Shown in pieces: positions 1-7,210 of a DNA stretch of 16,466 nucleotides (position 1 is its first letter; the number at the start of each line of letters is the position of its first letter). Made by a program: the position numbers and the translations under genes. The stretch is from JASEHD01 sp964471945. GTDB taxonomy: Bacteria > Bacteroidota > Ignavibacteria > UBA10030 > SZUA-254. The stretch spans positions 1 through 16,466 of the forward strand of contig CAYYIJ010000054.1 in NCBI GenBank assembly GCA_964471945.1, read 5' to 3'. The notes under the pieces are model-generated. The model worked only from the letters and a program-made list of their open reading frames with translations. It was not told where the DNA came from and did no database searches.

Positions 1-2
1 AA

Positions 3-119
3 GATGCAGGATTCAAATCAGTGATATGGGATGCAAGAGGAATGCCCAGCGGTGTATATTTGTATCGGTTATCCGCTGGAAAATTTACTGATATGAAAAA
101 ATTAATTGTTGTTCGTTGA
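3..119 (+). CDS. C-terminal tail of a T9SS type A sorting-domain protein (partial, left edge)
   Basis: The window opens inside a reading frame of 38 codons ending in TGA at 117-119. The residues read as the end of a type IX secretion sorting domain: a V-I-W-D-A-R-G turn, then M-P-S-G-V-Y-L-Y-R-L, then S-A-G-K-F-T-D-M-K-K-L-I-V-V-R at the terminus. This G-x-Y-x-Y-R-L ... K-K-(L/M) pattern is the usual end of Por-secretion C-terminal domains, which direct exported proteins across the outer membrane and are then cleaved off. The functional part of the protein lies outside the window, so the cargo is unknown. The tail is the best single marker here for an FCB-group host. Confidence 0.8.
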   Translation, partial: DAGFKSVIWDARGMPSGVYLYRLSAGKFTDMKKLIVVR

Positions 120-127
120 TTCCTTCG

Positions 128-157
128 GGGGAGTCCTTCTTGAAAAGGATCTCCACC
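128..157. terminator. Possible hairpin terminator after the T9SS cargo gene
   Basis: Bases 130-138 (GGAGTCCTT) pair with 145-154 (AAGGATCTCC), giving nine pairs with one bulged T and a six-base loop. Two further G-C pairs are possible at the base. It starts about ten bases after the stop codon at 119. No U-rich run follows on the + strand, so intrinsic termination is not assured. It could instead be one more copy of a dispersed palindrome. Confidence 0.3.
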
Positions 158-168
158 TGTCAGCCATA

Positions 169-199
169 TTTGTTTTCAAAAAGTATTTCCTTATCTTCA
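169..199 (+). promoter_or_regulatory. Candidate Bacteroidota-type promoter for the DUF362/DUF6599 pair
   Basis: TTTG at 169-172 is followed after exactly 19 bases by TATCTTCA at 192-199, which matches four of the six fixed positions of the Bacteroidota -7 element TAnnTTTG. The spacing is typical for that promoter class and would place transcription a few tens of bases before the ATG at 233. The match is partial, so this is a weak call. Confidence 0.3.
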
Positions 200-232
200 T
201 TTCATTACATTTAATTCAAAAAGGATGGATAT

Positions 233-1381
233 ATGTTTGCTCTTAAAAGTTTTTACAAAGTATTAGTTACAATAATCGTAATTGTTGCACTGCCGATCCA
301 TTTAGCTTTCTCACAGAATACACCGCCGGAAAAACCAGCAACAAATATAAAGGAGGCACAAAAATATCCTCGCAATTCTGCGTCGATGCCCGGCAAATAT
401 CCAGGCAAAGTCGTTCAGGTTCATCACGATAAATGCATCATGGAAAACAGGTTTCAGCAAACTGCAATTGACGAGATGTTAACTAAAGGATTGCTGACCC
501 TGACGGGTGCGAAAGATGTTATAGCAGCTTGGAGAATGTTCGTTGATACAGCAGACATTATTGGACTCAAAGTCAATCCTGTCGCAGGTGTGCAACTATC
601 GACAAGCATAGAAATTGTAAAAGCAATTATCCAACAATTGGAAGAGGTGGGCATCCCAAAGAAAAACATCGTCATTTGGGACAGACGAGAATATCAACTG
701 CATGAAACGGGATTTACAGAAAATAATTTTCCGGGAATAAGAATTATCGGCACTGAGCAAAAAGATAGCAAAGGTTCATATTACGACAGTACAGGGAAAT
801 TGTACAGCGAAGAGATGATAGATACAAACTGGTACTACTGGGCTGACGTTGAAGATAAGTACGATGAAGAAACTCTTCCCTACATGATCAACGAAGGAAA
901 ATATTCATATTTCTCAAAAATCGTTACCCAGCAAGTTGATAAGATTATCAATGTACCAATTTTGAAGAATGCCGGTTCATCAATAACAATATGTTTGAAA
1001 AATCTTGCCTACGGCAGTGTCTCAAACACTGGACGGCTCCACAAACAATTGTGGTCAGAAACGACTGCCGAGGTTTGTGCTTTTCCGCCACTTCGAGATA
1101 AAGTTGTTTTGAATATCGTTGACGGAATCAAAGGGTGTTATAATGGAGGTCCTGCGGCAAATGCAGAATTTATAACCGAATATAAAACCATTCTTATCGG
1201 CACCGATCCTGTTGCGGTGGATAGAATCGGCTACGATATTATTCTGAAAAAGCGAATCGAAGAAAATATCCAGAAAGAAGAATCTCCAAAAGGGAGAATC
1301 TTTTTAGAGTTAGCACAGAAACTTCACCTTGGAGTAGCCGACCTCGATAAGATTGATTTAACGAAAATAGAATTACCATGA
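233..1381 (+). CDS. Exported DUF362 domain protein
   Basis: This 382-residue protein begins with a signal peptide (basic start, hydrophobic stretch about residues 9-25, likely cleavage near A-F-S-Q at 25-28). The body matches the DUF362 family: an early D-x-I-G-L-K-V-N-P segment (about 109-117), I-I-N-V-P-I-L-K-N (about 239-247) followed by C-L-K-N-L-A-Y-G, and a late I-L-I-G-T-D-P-V-A-V-D-R segment (about 323-334). I see no ferredoxin-type cysteine cluster, which some longer DUF362 proteins carry, so it is the short form without its own Fe-S centre. The start is supported by an AAGGATGG purine run just upstream. The stop overlaps the next gene's ATG by four bases (ATGA), so the two are probably translated together. 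The family's biochemical role is not established to my knowledge, and I assign none. The protein should act in the periplasm or at the membrane. Confidence 0.85.
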   Translation: MFALKSFYKVLVTIIVIVALPIHLAFSQNTPPEKPATNIKEAQKYPRNSASMPGKYPGKVVQVHHDKCIMENRFQQTAIDEMLTKGLLTLTGAKDVIAAWRMFVDTADIIGLKVNPVAGVQLSTSIEIVKAIIQQLEEVGIPKKNIVIWDRREYQLHETGFTENNFPGIRIIGTEQKDSKGSYYDSTGKLYSEEMIDTNWYYWADVEDKYDEETLPYMINEGKYSYFSKIVTQQVDKIINVPILKNAGSSITICLKNLAYGSVSNTGRLHKQLWSETTAEVCAFPPLRDKVVLNIVDGIKGCYNGGPAANAEFITEYKTILIGTDPVAVDRIGYDIILKKRIEENIQKEESPKGRIFLELAQKLHLGVADLDKIDLTKIELP

Positions 1382-2235
1382 GAATAATTTATTCGACAGT
1401 TTTATTCTATCTCTTCTCGATTCAGTTGGCAATCGCACAAGCCGTTATTCCTGAAATAAAAATATCCGATATTCCGGACGGACAGATAACACGCACGGAA
1501 TACTTTGAAGGCACGGCTCTCTACGGATATATCAATGGCGGTGCTGATTTATACTTTGAGTATGGTTTCAAGAAAGTGCTTGTTCAGGAGCTAATATGGC
1601 ATGGCTATCCTTTTAGAATCGAGATTTATCAGATGAAAAATGAAGAAGCTGCGTTTGGAATATATTCAATATCTCGACACAGTCGTGCAGTCCCAGACTC
1701 AATAGAACAATTTTATTCACAGTCACCTCACCAAATCAAGATTGCTCGTGGAGGATTATACATTTCGATTGTGAACGATGGCGGGACATCTGAAGAACAA
1801 ACGCTTTCTAACAAACTCGCTCGAGTTATCCTCAATAAGGTTGACTATAAAGTTTTTCATTTTCCTGAAATCTTTAAGAAAGAAAATTATCTGCCGTACA
1901 TTAGCAATATAAAATATGTTCGTGGGAAATTAGGATTGCAAAATGGATTCCCCGTCTGGGAAGATTTATTTGATGGAATAACATTTTCATCGATTTACAT
2001 TCTACCGATATCAATTGAAAAAGGTAGTAATACGACTGCTCAAATCACTTTTTTCGACGATAAAGATAAGAAGTTATTCTATAAAAAATCTAAGATCGCT
2101 CCGATAAAAGGAGAAAGACACTCTAATAAAGTTGATAACGGCGTTTTGAAAGTAGTCAAAGAAATATCCACGACACAAATAATTTACGTGGAATCAAATT
2201 TTCACGATGAGGATATTACACCTTTTATAAAATGA
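1378..2235 (+). CDS. Exported DUF6599-family protein
   Basis: The protein has 285 residues with a signal peptide ending near A-I-A-Q at 18-21. The family hallmark is clear around residues 41-100: E-Y-F-E-G, then Y-G-Y-I-N-G-G-A-D-L-Y-F-E-Y-G-F, then an I-E-I-Y-Q-M segment and A-A-F-G-I-Y-S. That is the pattern I associate with DUF6599. The second half is less conserved and carries no motif I recognise. No cysteine pair, metal site or catalytic triad stands out. It starts inside the stop of the DUF362 gene (ATGA), the mark of translational coupling, so the two probably work together outside the cytoplasm. Function unknown. Confidence 0.75.
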   Translation: MRIIYSTVLFYLFSIQLAIAQAVIPEIKISDIPDGQITRTEYFEGTALYGYINGGADLYFEYGFKKVLVQELIWHGYPFRIEIYQMKNEEAAFGIYSISRHSRAVPDSIEQFYSQSPHQIKIARGGLYISIVNDGGTSEEQTLSNKLARVILNKVDYKVFHFPEIFKKENYLPYISNIKYVRGKLGLQNGFPVWEDLFDGITFSSIYILPISIEKGSNTTAQITFFDDKDKKLFYKKSKIAPIKGERHSNKVDNGVLKVVKEISTTQIIYVESNFHDEDITPFIK

Positions 2236-2264
2236 AACTTCTGAAAAACTTTTTTCATCATTAT

Positions 2265-2335
2265 GTCATTCTGAACGAAGTGAAGAATCTTTCTCGTTTT
2301 TACAAGCTAAGATGTTTCGCTCCGCTCAACATGAC
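2265..2335. repeat. Imperfect inverted repeat of a dispersed intergenic family
   Basis: The 26-base arms at 2265-2290 and 2310-2335 are inverted copies of each other with 19 of 26 positions matching. The left arm begins GTCATTCTGAACGAAG and the right arm ends CTCAACATGAC. This is the 'GTCAT-y-TGA-r-CG-r-AG-y-GAA' type of repeat seen between genes in many bacterial genomes. It fills most of the 157-base gap between the DUF6599 and desulfhydrase genes. Confidence 0.65.
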
Positions 2336-2392
2336 AACTAATCATGAATATTTCAGAGGTTTCAAAATGTATCGAAGCGATCGAGTAGTTTA

Positions 2393-3367
2393 ATGAAAAC
2401 GGGCAAAGAAATTCTCCTCAAATTTCCTAAAATATCTTTATCACTTCTTCCAACTCCGCTGCACAAGCTTAAAAATATATCTGCCGAGTTATCGCGAAAC
2501 ATTTACTGCAAACGGGATGATCTGACGGGATTTGGATTTGGAGGCAATAAAACCCGGAAGCTTGATTTTTTAATTGCTGATGCATTAAGAAAAAAAGCCA
2601 CAACCTTAGTTGCAGTCGGTGCTGTGCAATCGAATTTTTGTCGGATAACTGCTGCCGCTGGCAAAGCGAATGGTTTGGAAGTTTATCTTGTGTTGGGTGG
2701 TCGAAAACCCAAAAAACCGACCGGCAATTTATTGCTTTCGATTCTCTTCGGGGCAAAAATATACTTTGTCGATTCAGCCGATTGGAGTGAATGGGAAACG
2801 GCAGCGAATAAATTAGCAAGAAGATTATCTGCTAAAAAGAAAAAAGTATATCGGTTACCAGTTGGAGGATCGACAGAAATCGGGGCTTTAGGATATGTTA
2901 ATGCTTTTTTTGAAATACTTGAAGATTCAAAGAGGTTGGGAATCCAGTTTAGTAAAATTATTCACGCCTCATCATCTGGGGGAACACAGGTGGGATTGAT
3001 TGTTGGAAAAAAGCTGACCGGCTGGCCGGGAAAAATTATCGGAATGGGAGTAGCAAAGACGAAAGAACAACTTTTCAAGGAAGTGTTCGAGCATGCACAT
3101 GAGACGGGTAAACTCCTTCAGGTATCAATTGATAAAAAGGACGTTATACTTGATAATTCTTACATGGGCAGCACATACGGTGCAAAAACCACAGCATGTG
3201 AACAAGCCATAAAGTTTTTTGCTGAGAAAGAAGGTATAGTTTTAGATAATGTTTATACAGGTAAAGCCGCCTCAGGACTTTTAGATTATGCAAAACGTGG
3301 CTTATTCTCACCGAATGAAAATATTATCTTCCTCCACACAGGAGGGACTGTGGAGATTTTTAAATGA
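2393..3367 (+). CDS. D-cysteine desulfhydrase / ACC deaminase family PLP enzyme
   Basis: This 324-residue fold-type II PLP protein has the family's main landmarks: C-K-R-D-D-L-T-G at 39-46, G-G-N-K-T-R-K-L at 50-57 with Lys53 as the expected PLP lysine, G-A-V-Q-S-N at 76-81, the phosphate-cradle segment S-S-G-G-T-Q near 193, and Y-T-G-K-A near 288. The end reads H-T-G-G-T-V-E-I-F, closer to D-cysteine desulfhydrases (H-T-G-G) than to ACC deaminases (H-L-G-G). Characterised relatives split D-cysteine to pyruvate, H2S and ammonia, or act on L-cysteate or ACC; sequence alone does not settle the substrate. It is cytoplasmic. It ends only 20 bases from the end of the convergent homocysteine methyltransferase, so both touch sulfur amino acids, although they are transcribed separately. 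Confidence 0.85.
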   Translation: MKTGKEILLKFPKISLSLLPTPLHKLKNISAELSRNIYCKRDDLTGFGFGGNKTRKLDFLIADALRKKATTLVAVGAVQSNFCRITAAAGKANGLEVYLVLGGRKPKKPTGNLLLSILFGAKIYFVDSADWSEWETAANKLARRLSAKKKKVYRLPVGGSTEIGALGYVNAFFEILEDSKRLGIQFSKIIHASSSGGTQVGLIVGKKLTGWPGKIIGMGVAKTKEQLFKEVFEHAHETGKLLQVSIDKKDVILDNSYMGSTYGAKTTACEQAIKFFAEKEGIVLDNVYTGKAASGLLDYAKRGLFSPNENIIFLHTGGTVEIFK

Positions 3368-3387
3368 TAAAACGTGTATCGATAAAA

Positions 3388-4275
3388 TTAAAAATATATA
3401 TCTATGGCTTTCTTAATTGCTCTGATATGCTCCGGTGTCGTGCCACAGCACCCACCAATAATTTTTACTCCAGTTTTTACAAGTTCTTTGCTCTTGTTTG
3501 CCATAAAATCGGGTGTTTCGGGATAGATTAAAACCCCATTTTTCATTAATGGCAATCCAGCGTTTGATTGAATGATAATGGGAAGCGTTGTATATGCTTT
3601 AAATTCTTTTGCAATTTCTATCATATTCTCAATGCCATTACCACAATTCGAGCCAATGATATCTGCACCTGCTTCGGTAAGTTCTTTAGTAGCTTGCTCG
3701 ATGCTTACACCCATCATTGTATAGAACCCTCTTGGTGTTGGATCGTATGTCATACTTGAACATATCGGGATTGATGCCGAGACAGAGCGTGCAGCTTTAA
3801 TCGCAAGGGTCGCTTCAGTTAGGTCGGTCATTGTTTCGATGCAGATCATATCAACACCTTCCTCGATTAATACTTTTAACTGACGCCGAAATGCTTCGAA
3901 TATCTGATCGGGATTTGTATCTCCATATGGCTCAAGAAGTTTTCCTGTAGGTCCGCATGAAGCAGAGATGTAACCTCTATCATTAACAACTTTTTTTACT
4001 GCCTGCACGGCTCTTGAGTTGATTTCTTCTGTTTTACTATCAAGTGAGTACATTGCCAATTTCAAAGGTGAACCGCCGAATGTATTCGTCTGAATAATCT
4101 CAGCACCTGCTTCAAGATAGAGCTGTGCAATTTCCTCTAAAACTTCAGGACGTTCGAGGTTCATTCGTTCCGGACATTCTCCCGGTTTCAATCCCCTCTG
4201 GAATAGCATTGTGCCCATTGCGCCATCGGCAATGATAGGATGTTGTTGTGCAAAGCGTTTTTGGAATGATATCAT
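3388..4275 (-). CDS. Homocysteine S-methyltransferase, stand-alone MetH-type homocysteine module
   Basis: The 295-residue protein is a single homocysteine-binding barrel like the N-terminal module of MetH. D-G-A-M-G-T lies at 17-22, I-Q-T-N-T-F-G-G at 61-68, E-T-M-T at 147-150, and the zinc ligands are Cys211 (S-N-C-G-N-G) and Cys276/Cys277 (G-G-C-C-G-T-T). All residues expected for zinc and homocysteine thiolate binding are present. It has no pterin, B12 or activation domain of its own. It is the last gene of a four-gene operon, 42 bases after the corrinoid protein gene, so its natural methyl donor is probably that protein's methylcobalamin and the product methionine. Betaine- or S-methylmethionine-dependent activity is an alternative, made less likely by the corrinoid partner. 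The Shine-Dalgarno sequence is weak. Confidence 0.9.
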   Translation of the reverse strand: MISFQKRFAQQHPIIADGAMGTMLFQRGLKPGECPERMNLERPEVLEEIAQLYLEAGAEIIQTNTFGGSPLKLAMYSLDSKTEEINSRAVQAVKKVVNDRGYISASCGPTGKLLEPYGDTNPDQIFEAFRRQLKVLIEEGVDMICIETMTDLTEATLAIKAARSVSASIPICSSMTYDPTPRGFYTMMGVSIEQATKELTEAGADIIGSNCGNGIENMIEIAKEFKAYTTLPIIIQSNAGLPLMKNGVLIYPETPDFMANKSKELVKTGVKIIGGCCGTTPEHIRAIKKAIDIYF

Positions 4276-4317
4276 AAATCTCGCTTGATATCAAGATAGA
4301 AAAGTCTATTATGAAAT

Positions 4318-4959
4318 TCAACTTGATATTCGCGTAACCCTTTTTACAGTTTCAACTGCGTTCATGCCATCGAAGCAGTAAGCATCTGCACCAATTTCTT
4401 TTGCATACTCGGAAGAAAGCGGGGCTCCTCCGACAATGAATTTTTTCCTTCCGTACAAACCACGTTCTCTGGCAAGATCAATGGTTTTTTTCATTACGGG
4501 CATTGTTGTTGTAAGAAGTGCCGACATCCCAATTACATCAGCGTTCTCTTTTATCGCTGTGTCGAGAAATTTTTCAGGGGAAACATCGTTGCCGAGATCG
4601 AACACCTCGAAACCGGCACCTCTTAATATGATGGCGACAAGATTTTTCCCGATGTCATGAAGATCACCCTGCACTGTTCCGATTACGACTTTACCGATAG
4701 TCGGGATTCCTTCTTTTATCATAAGTGGCTTCAGCAAATCCATGCCGGCGTACATCGCCTTTGCCGCAAGAAGAACATCCGGGAGGAATATCTCGTGTTG
4801 CTTGAACTTCTCACCAACAAAAGACATACCTGTGATGAGACCTTGATGAAGAATTGTCCTCGTATCAATCTTGTCATTGATTGCTTGTTGAGTAAGGTCA
4901 GCAACATTCTTTGGGTTACCAAGTTGAAGTTGTTCAGAAAGTTTTTCTATTAAATTCAT
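4318..4959 (-). CDS. Corrinoid (methyl-carrier) protein of the MtbC/MttC type
   Basis: The protein has 213 residues in two parts. A helical cap (about 1-85) includes the methyltransferase-associated P-D-V-L-L-A-A-K-A-M segment at 60-69. A Rossmann B12-binding domain (about 89-210) follows. The cobalt-ligand motif D-x-H-x-x-G is at 99-104 with His101 as the expected lower ligand, followed by G-M-S-A-L-L-T near 145-151 and G-G-A-P near 177-180. Length and order fit the small corrinoid proteins that shuttle methyl groups between two methyltransferases. In the operon it lies between the activation protein (24-base gap upstream) and the homocysteine methyltransferase (42-base gap downstream), with the MttB-family enzyme first. 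That puts it as the carrier between an MttB-type donor enzyme and homocysteine. A GGAA element sits just before the ATG. Confidence 0.93.
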   Translation of the reverse strand: MNLIEKLSEQLQLGNPKNVADLTQQAINDKIDTRTILHQGLITGMSFVGEKFKQHEIFLPDVLLAAKAMYAGMDLLKPLMIKEGIPTIGKVVIGTVQGDLHDIGKNLVAIILRGAGFEVFDLGNDVSPEKFLDTAIKENADVIGMSALLTTTMPVMKKTIDLARERGLYGRKKFIVGGAPLSSEYAKEIGADAYCFDGMNAVETVKRVTRISS

Positions 4960-4983
4960 GTTGATTCCATTATTGTTTCTGTT

Positions 4984-5712
4984 TTAAGTTTTTAAGTCTC
5001 CTTCTACCACTGCCCTAATTCTCTCCCTGCAATCATGTGCTGCACAATCCCGACAGAATGAGAATGTATCATCGAATCGGAAAATCTCTTTATTGCCTGA
5101 TATGAACACACCACTAATAGATTTCAACGGCTGCATCAGGAAGCTTTGGTTTAGTGTGATTCCGATATCCTCTGGATGGAGATGCTGAAATAATTTTCGT
5201 TGTCCGCTAATGTGCCAGCCGCAATAACCGGGGCTAAATCTTAGAATACCGCTCTTTGAATTGAATCTGCCAATGTTTATTAGATGTTGACGATAAATAT
5301 TTTCAAGTGATTGTGCAACCTTTTCGGTTCCCTCAGAAGCAGTTGAGTCGAGCATTGAGCCGATGGCAAAATCGTTTTCGTCAAATAATCTTTTTATCTC
5401 GGAACAAATTTCCTCCCCGATTGTTACAGCAAACAATGCTAACTCATCGGCTTGATTATATATCGGTTTTACGGGTGAGTCAGATTTATTTTGCCCATCA
5501 CCGTTGAAAATGATTTCAAAATCATCTTTTGAGATTTCCATCAGAAGCCCAATAGGCTCAGCGTTCTGACGGTAAATAGCGATGGCTTGCTGAGCAAGCT
5601 GAAGCAAACGACCGTTAGATATCGACTGGTGAGGAATTCCCTGTGCGATAAGGATTGCATCAATTATGGGGATCGTACTTTCAATTGGTATATTGTAAAT
5701 CTTTCGCATCAT
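4984..5712 (-). CDS. Stand-alone B12-dependent methionine synthase activation-domain protein
   Basis: The 242-residue protein resembles the C-terminal reactivation module of MetH as a free protein. The SAM-binding signature is R-F-S-P-G-Y at 158-163, followed by an H-I-S-G-Q-R-K-L-F stretch. Upstream are a G-S-M-L-D-S-T-A-S-E-G-T-E segment near 118-130 and an L-A-L-F-A-V-T-I-G segment near 91-99. In MetH this module binds SAM and, with a reducing partner, returns oxidised cob(II)alamin to the active methyl form. Thermotoga maritima is a known case of a separate activation protein. The C-terminus adds Cys220-x-x-Cys223-x4-Cys228, which MetH's own domain lacks and which could bind a metal or Fe-S centre. 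The ATG lies inside the MttB-family stop (ATGA overlap), so translation is coupled. The likely client is the corrinoid protein encoded next. Confidence 0.85.
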   Translation of the reverse strand: MMRKIYNIPIESTIPIIDAILIAQGIPHQSISNGRLLQLAQQAIAIYRQNAEPIGLLMEISKDDFEIIFNGDGQNKSDSPVKPIYNQADELALFAVTIGEEICSEIKRLFDENDFAIGSMLDSTASEGTEKVAQSLENIYRQHLINIGRFNSKSGILRFSPGYCGWHISGQRKLFQHLHPEDIGITLNQSFLMQPLKSISGVFISGNKEIFRFDDTFSFCRDCAAHDCRERIRAVVEGDLKT

Positions 5713-7166
5713 TCAATGCTTGGTAATTTCGTCATTCCATATTTACGCACCTCGTTTCCCATTAACATAGTCAATTCTTTTTTTACATTGTCCGGAAGCC
5801 ACGTAGGTTGCCACGCTTTGATATGCTCCTCAATTTCTTCCATCGCACGCTGACCTACTGTTGTGCTTCCTTCTTCTTCCCACCTTGATTTATTAGCTCT
5901 GTTGATAACGGTTCCGGGAAAATAATCTTCTTCTCTCAAGTATTTTCGGGTGTGATCAGAAATCAGCAAATGTTTTTCTTTCAAGAGTTCCTCGAAGATC
6001 GCCAGGGAAGGAAAATCTTCTTTCGGCTCTATCCCTTTGATAAGTCGAAGAGCCGTTCCACAAATCTCGTTATCAACAACAAGTTTTTCTAAGCTAAAAC
6101 AACTTTCAAAATCGAGCATGCCGGGGCCAGAAATGTTGTTGATGCCTGAAAGAGCAGCCAGTGAAGCCCCAAGCGAAGTCTCGAATCCTGCCTGTGCATC
6201 GAGAGCTTTTGCATCGCTTAGTCCGATGTATGCCTGCGTTGGAATTCCTAAATATTTTCCTATTTCATTGTAGGCACAGTCTATCATCATTGTCGCTATT
6301 GATCCCATTGGTGTTGTTTCGTAACGGATATCAAAGAACGCAGGAGAGCCGCCGTAGAGAACGGGTGTACCGGGATTCATCAACTGACTCATCACCAAAC
6401 CGCTCAGAGTTTCCGCAGTGTGCTGGATAAGTGTTCCGACGAGAGTTACCGGAGACATAAATCCTGAAAGCGGCATCGCAATGTATTCGACTGGAATTGA
6501 ATACTCAGCACAATCGAGAAGATTTTGAGAGGTAACTTCGCTCCATTTCAGTGGAGATGTTGGACAACACGAGAAAATCGTCAGCGGCTTTTTCTGTAAA
6601 TTTTCTTTTGAGCCGCGAACCGCGATCTGGAAATTCTTCATAATTTCGAATGCTTCGATTGTAAACGCGCCAGTAACAACAGGCTTAGCACAATATAATA
6701 AACTGAGATAAAGTCGGTAGCTGTCGGAAATTTTCTCGTGTACGTCCGAAGGTATCATAGCTGTTGACTGCGAAGCGATGTTGTTCATCTTACACATCAA
6801 TTTTGCATATCTTACATAATCTTGAGTTGTTGGCTTTCTGAATTTATTTGTTGTGTTATCCAAAATGTTTATAGCGGTGGATCCAGGTGTAAAATTGACA
6901 TTGAAACCAGATAAATCAACAGCTTCATTACCAAAAACATCGTATAACTTAAACGAATGCGGTGTTGCTGCGAGGGCTTTATCAATAAGCGATTGAGTGA
7001 AATATACTCTTTGAGTATTCTTATCTACTCTTGCTCCATTGTCTGCGAGAATAGAGAGGGCGTGATTGTTATGAATCTCGACACCAAGTTTGCACATCAA
7101 ATCCCGCCCCTCTGCGATGATTCTTTCTATTAGCTCATTGCTTAAAAATCGTACAGTTGGTCTCAA
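5709..7166 (-). CDS. MttB-superfamily (trimethylamine methyltransferase family) corrinoid methyltransferase
   Basis: At 485 residues this has the usual length for the MttB superfamily. Family segments are plain: N-F-T-P-G-S-T-A about 89-96, T-T-Q-D-Y-V-R-Y-A-K about 112-121, P-G-T-P-V-L-Y-G-G about 265-273, S-D-A-K-A-L-D-A-Q-A-G-F-E-T about 320-333, and L-E-K-L-V-V-D-N-E-I-C-G about 362-373. The frame is open with no internal amber codon, so this is the non-pyrrolysine branch. Characterised members of that branch demethylate quaternary amines such as glycine betaine, proline betaine and carnitine, and pass the methyl group to a corrinoid protein. The exact substrate cannot be told here. Translation probably starts at TTG 7166, because an AAAGGA Shine-Dalgarno element lies seven bases upstream; the nearest upstream ATG is out of frame. 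It is the first gene of the operon and its last codon overlaps the activation-protein start. Confidence 0.92.
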   Translation of the reverse strand: MRPTVRFLSNELIERIIAEGRDLMCKLGVEIHNNHALSILADNGARVDKNTQRVYFTQSLIDKALAATPHSFKLYDVFGNEAVDLSGFNVNFTPGSTAINILDNTTNKFRKPTTQDYVRYAKLMCKMNNIASQSTAMIPSDVHEKISDSYRLYLSLLYCAKPVVTGAFTIEAFEIMKNFQIAVRGSKENLQKKPLTIFSCCPTSPLKWSEVTSQNLLDCAEYSIPVEYIAMPLSGFMSPVTLVGTLIQHTAETLSGLVMSQLMNPGTPVLYGGSPAFFDIRYETTPMGSIATMMIDCAYNEIGKYLGIPTQAYIGLSDAKALDAQAGFETSLGASLAALSGINNISGPGMLDFESCFSLEKLVVDNEICGTALRLIKGIEPKEDFPSLAIFEELLKEKHLLISDHTRKYLREEDYFPGTVINRANKSRWEEEGSTTVGQRAMEEIEEHIKAWQPTWLPDNVKKELTMLMGNEVRKYGMTKLPSIE

Positions 7167-7210
7167 GTAAATATCCTTTCATCAATAATTGAATTTTTAT
7201 TTTCGTTGGG

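Noticed and set aside
2393..3367. ACC deaminase
   Set aside because: The C-terminal H-T-G-G pattern fits D-cysteine desulfhydrases better than the H-L-G-G of ACC deaminases. I kept the broader family name because substrate cannot be fixed.
4266..4295. Two perfect palindromes (ATGATATCAT over the start codon and CTTGATATCAAG) ahead of the homocysteine methyltransferase, considered as an operator
   Set aside because: They are short, AT-rich, inside an operon gap, and have no repeat elsewhere in the window, so chance is an adequate explanation.
5709..7166. Pyrrolysine-containing MttB
   Set aside because: The reading frame is open with no internal amber codon, and no pylT/pylS-like genes are seen, so this is the non-pyrrolysine type.
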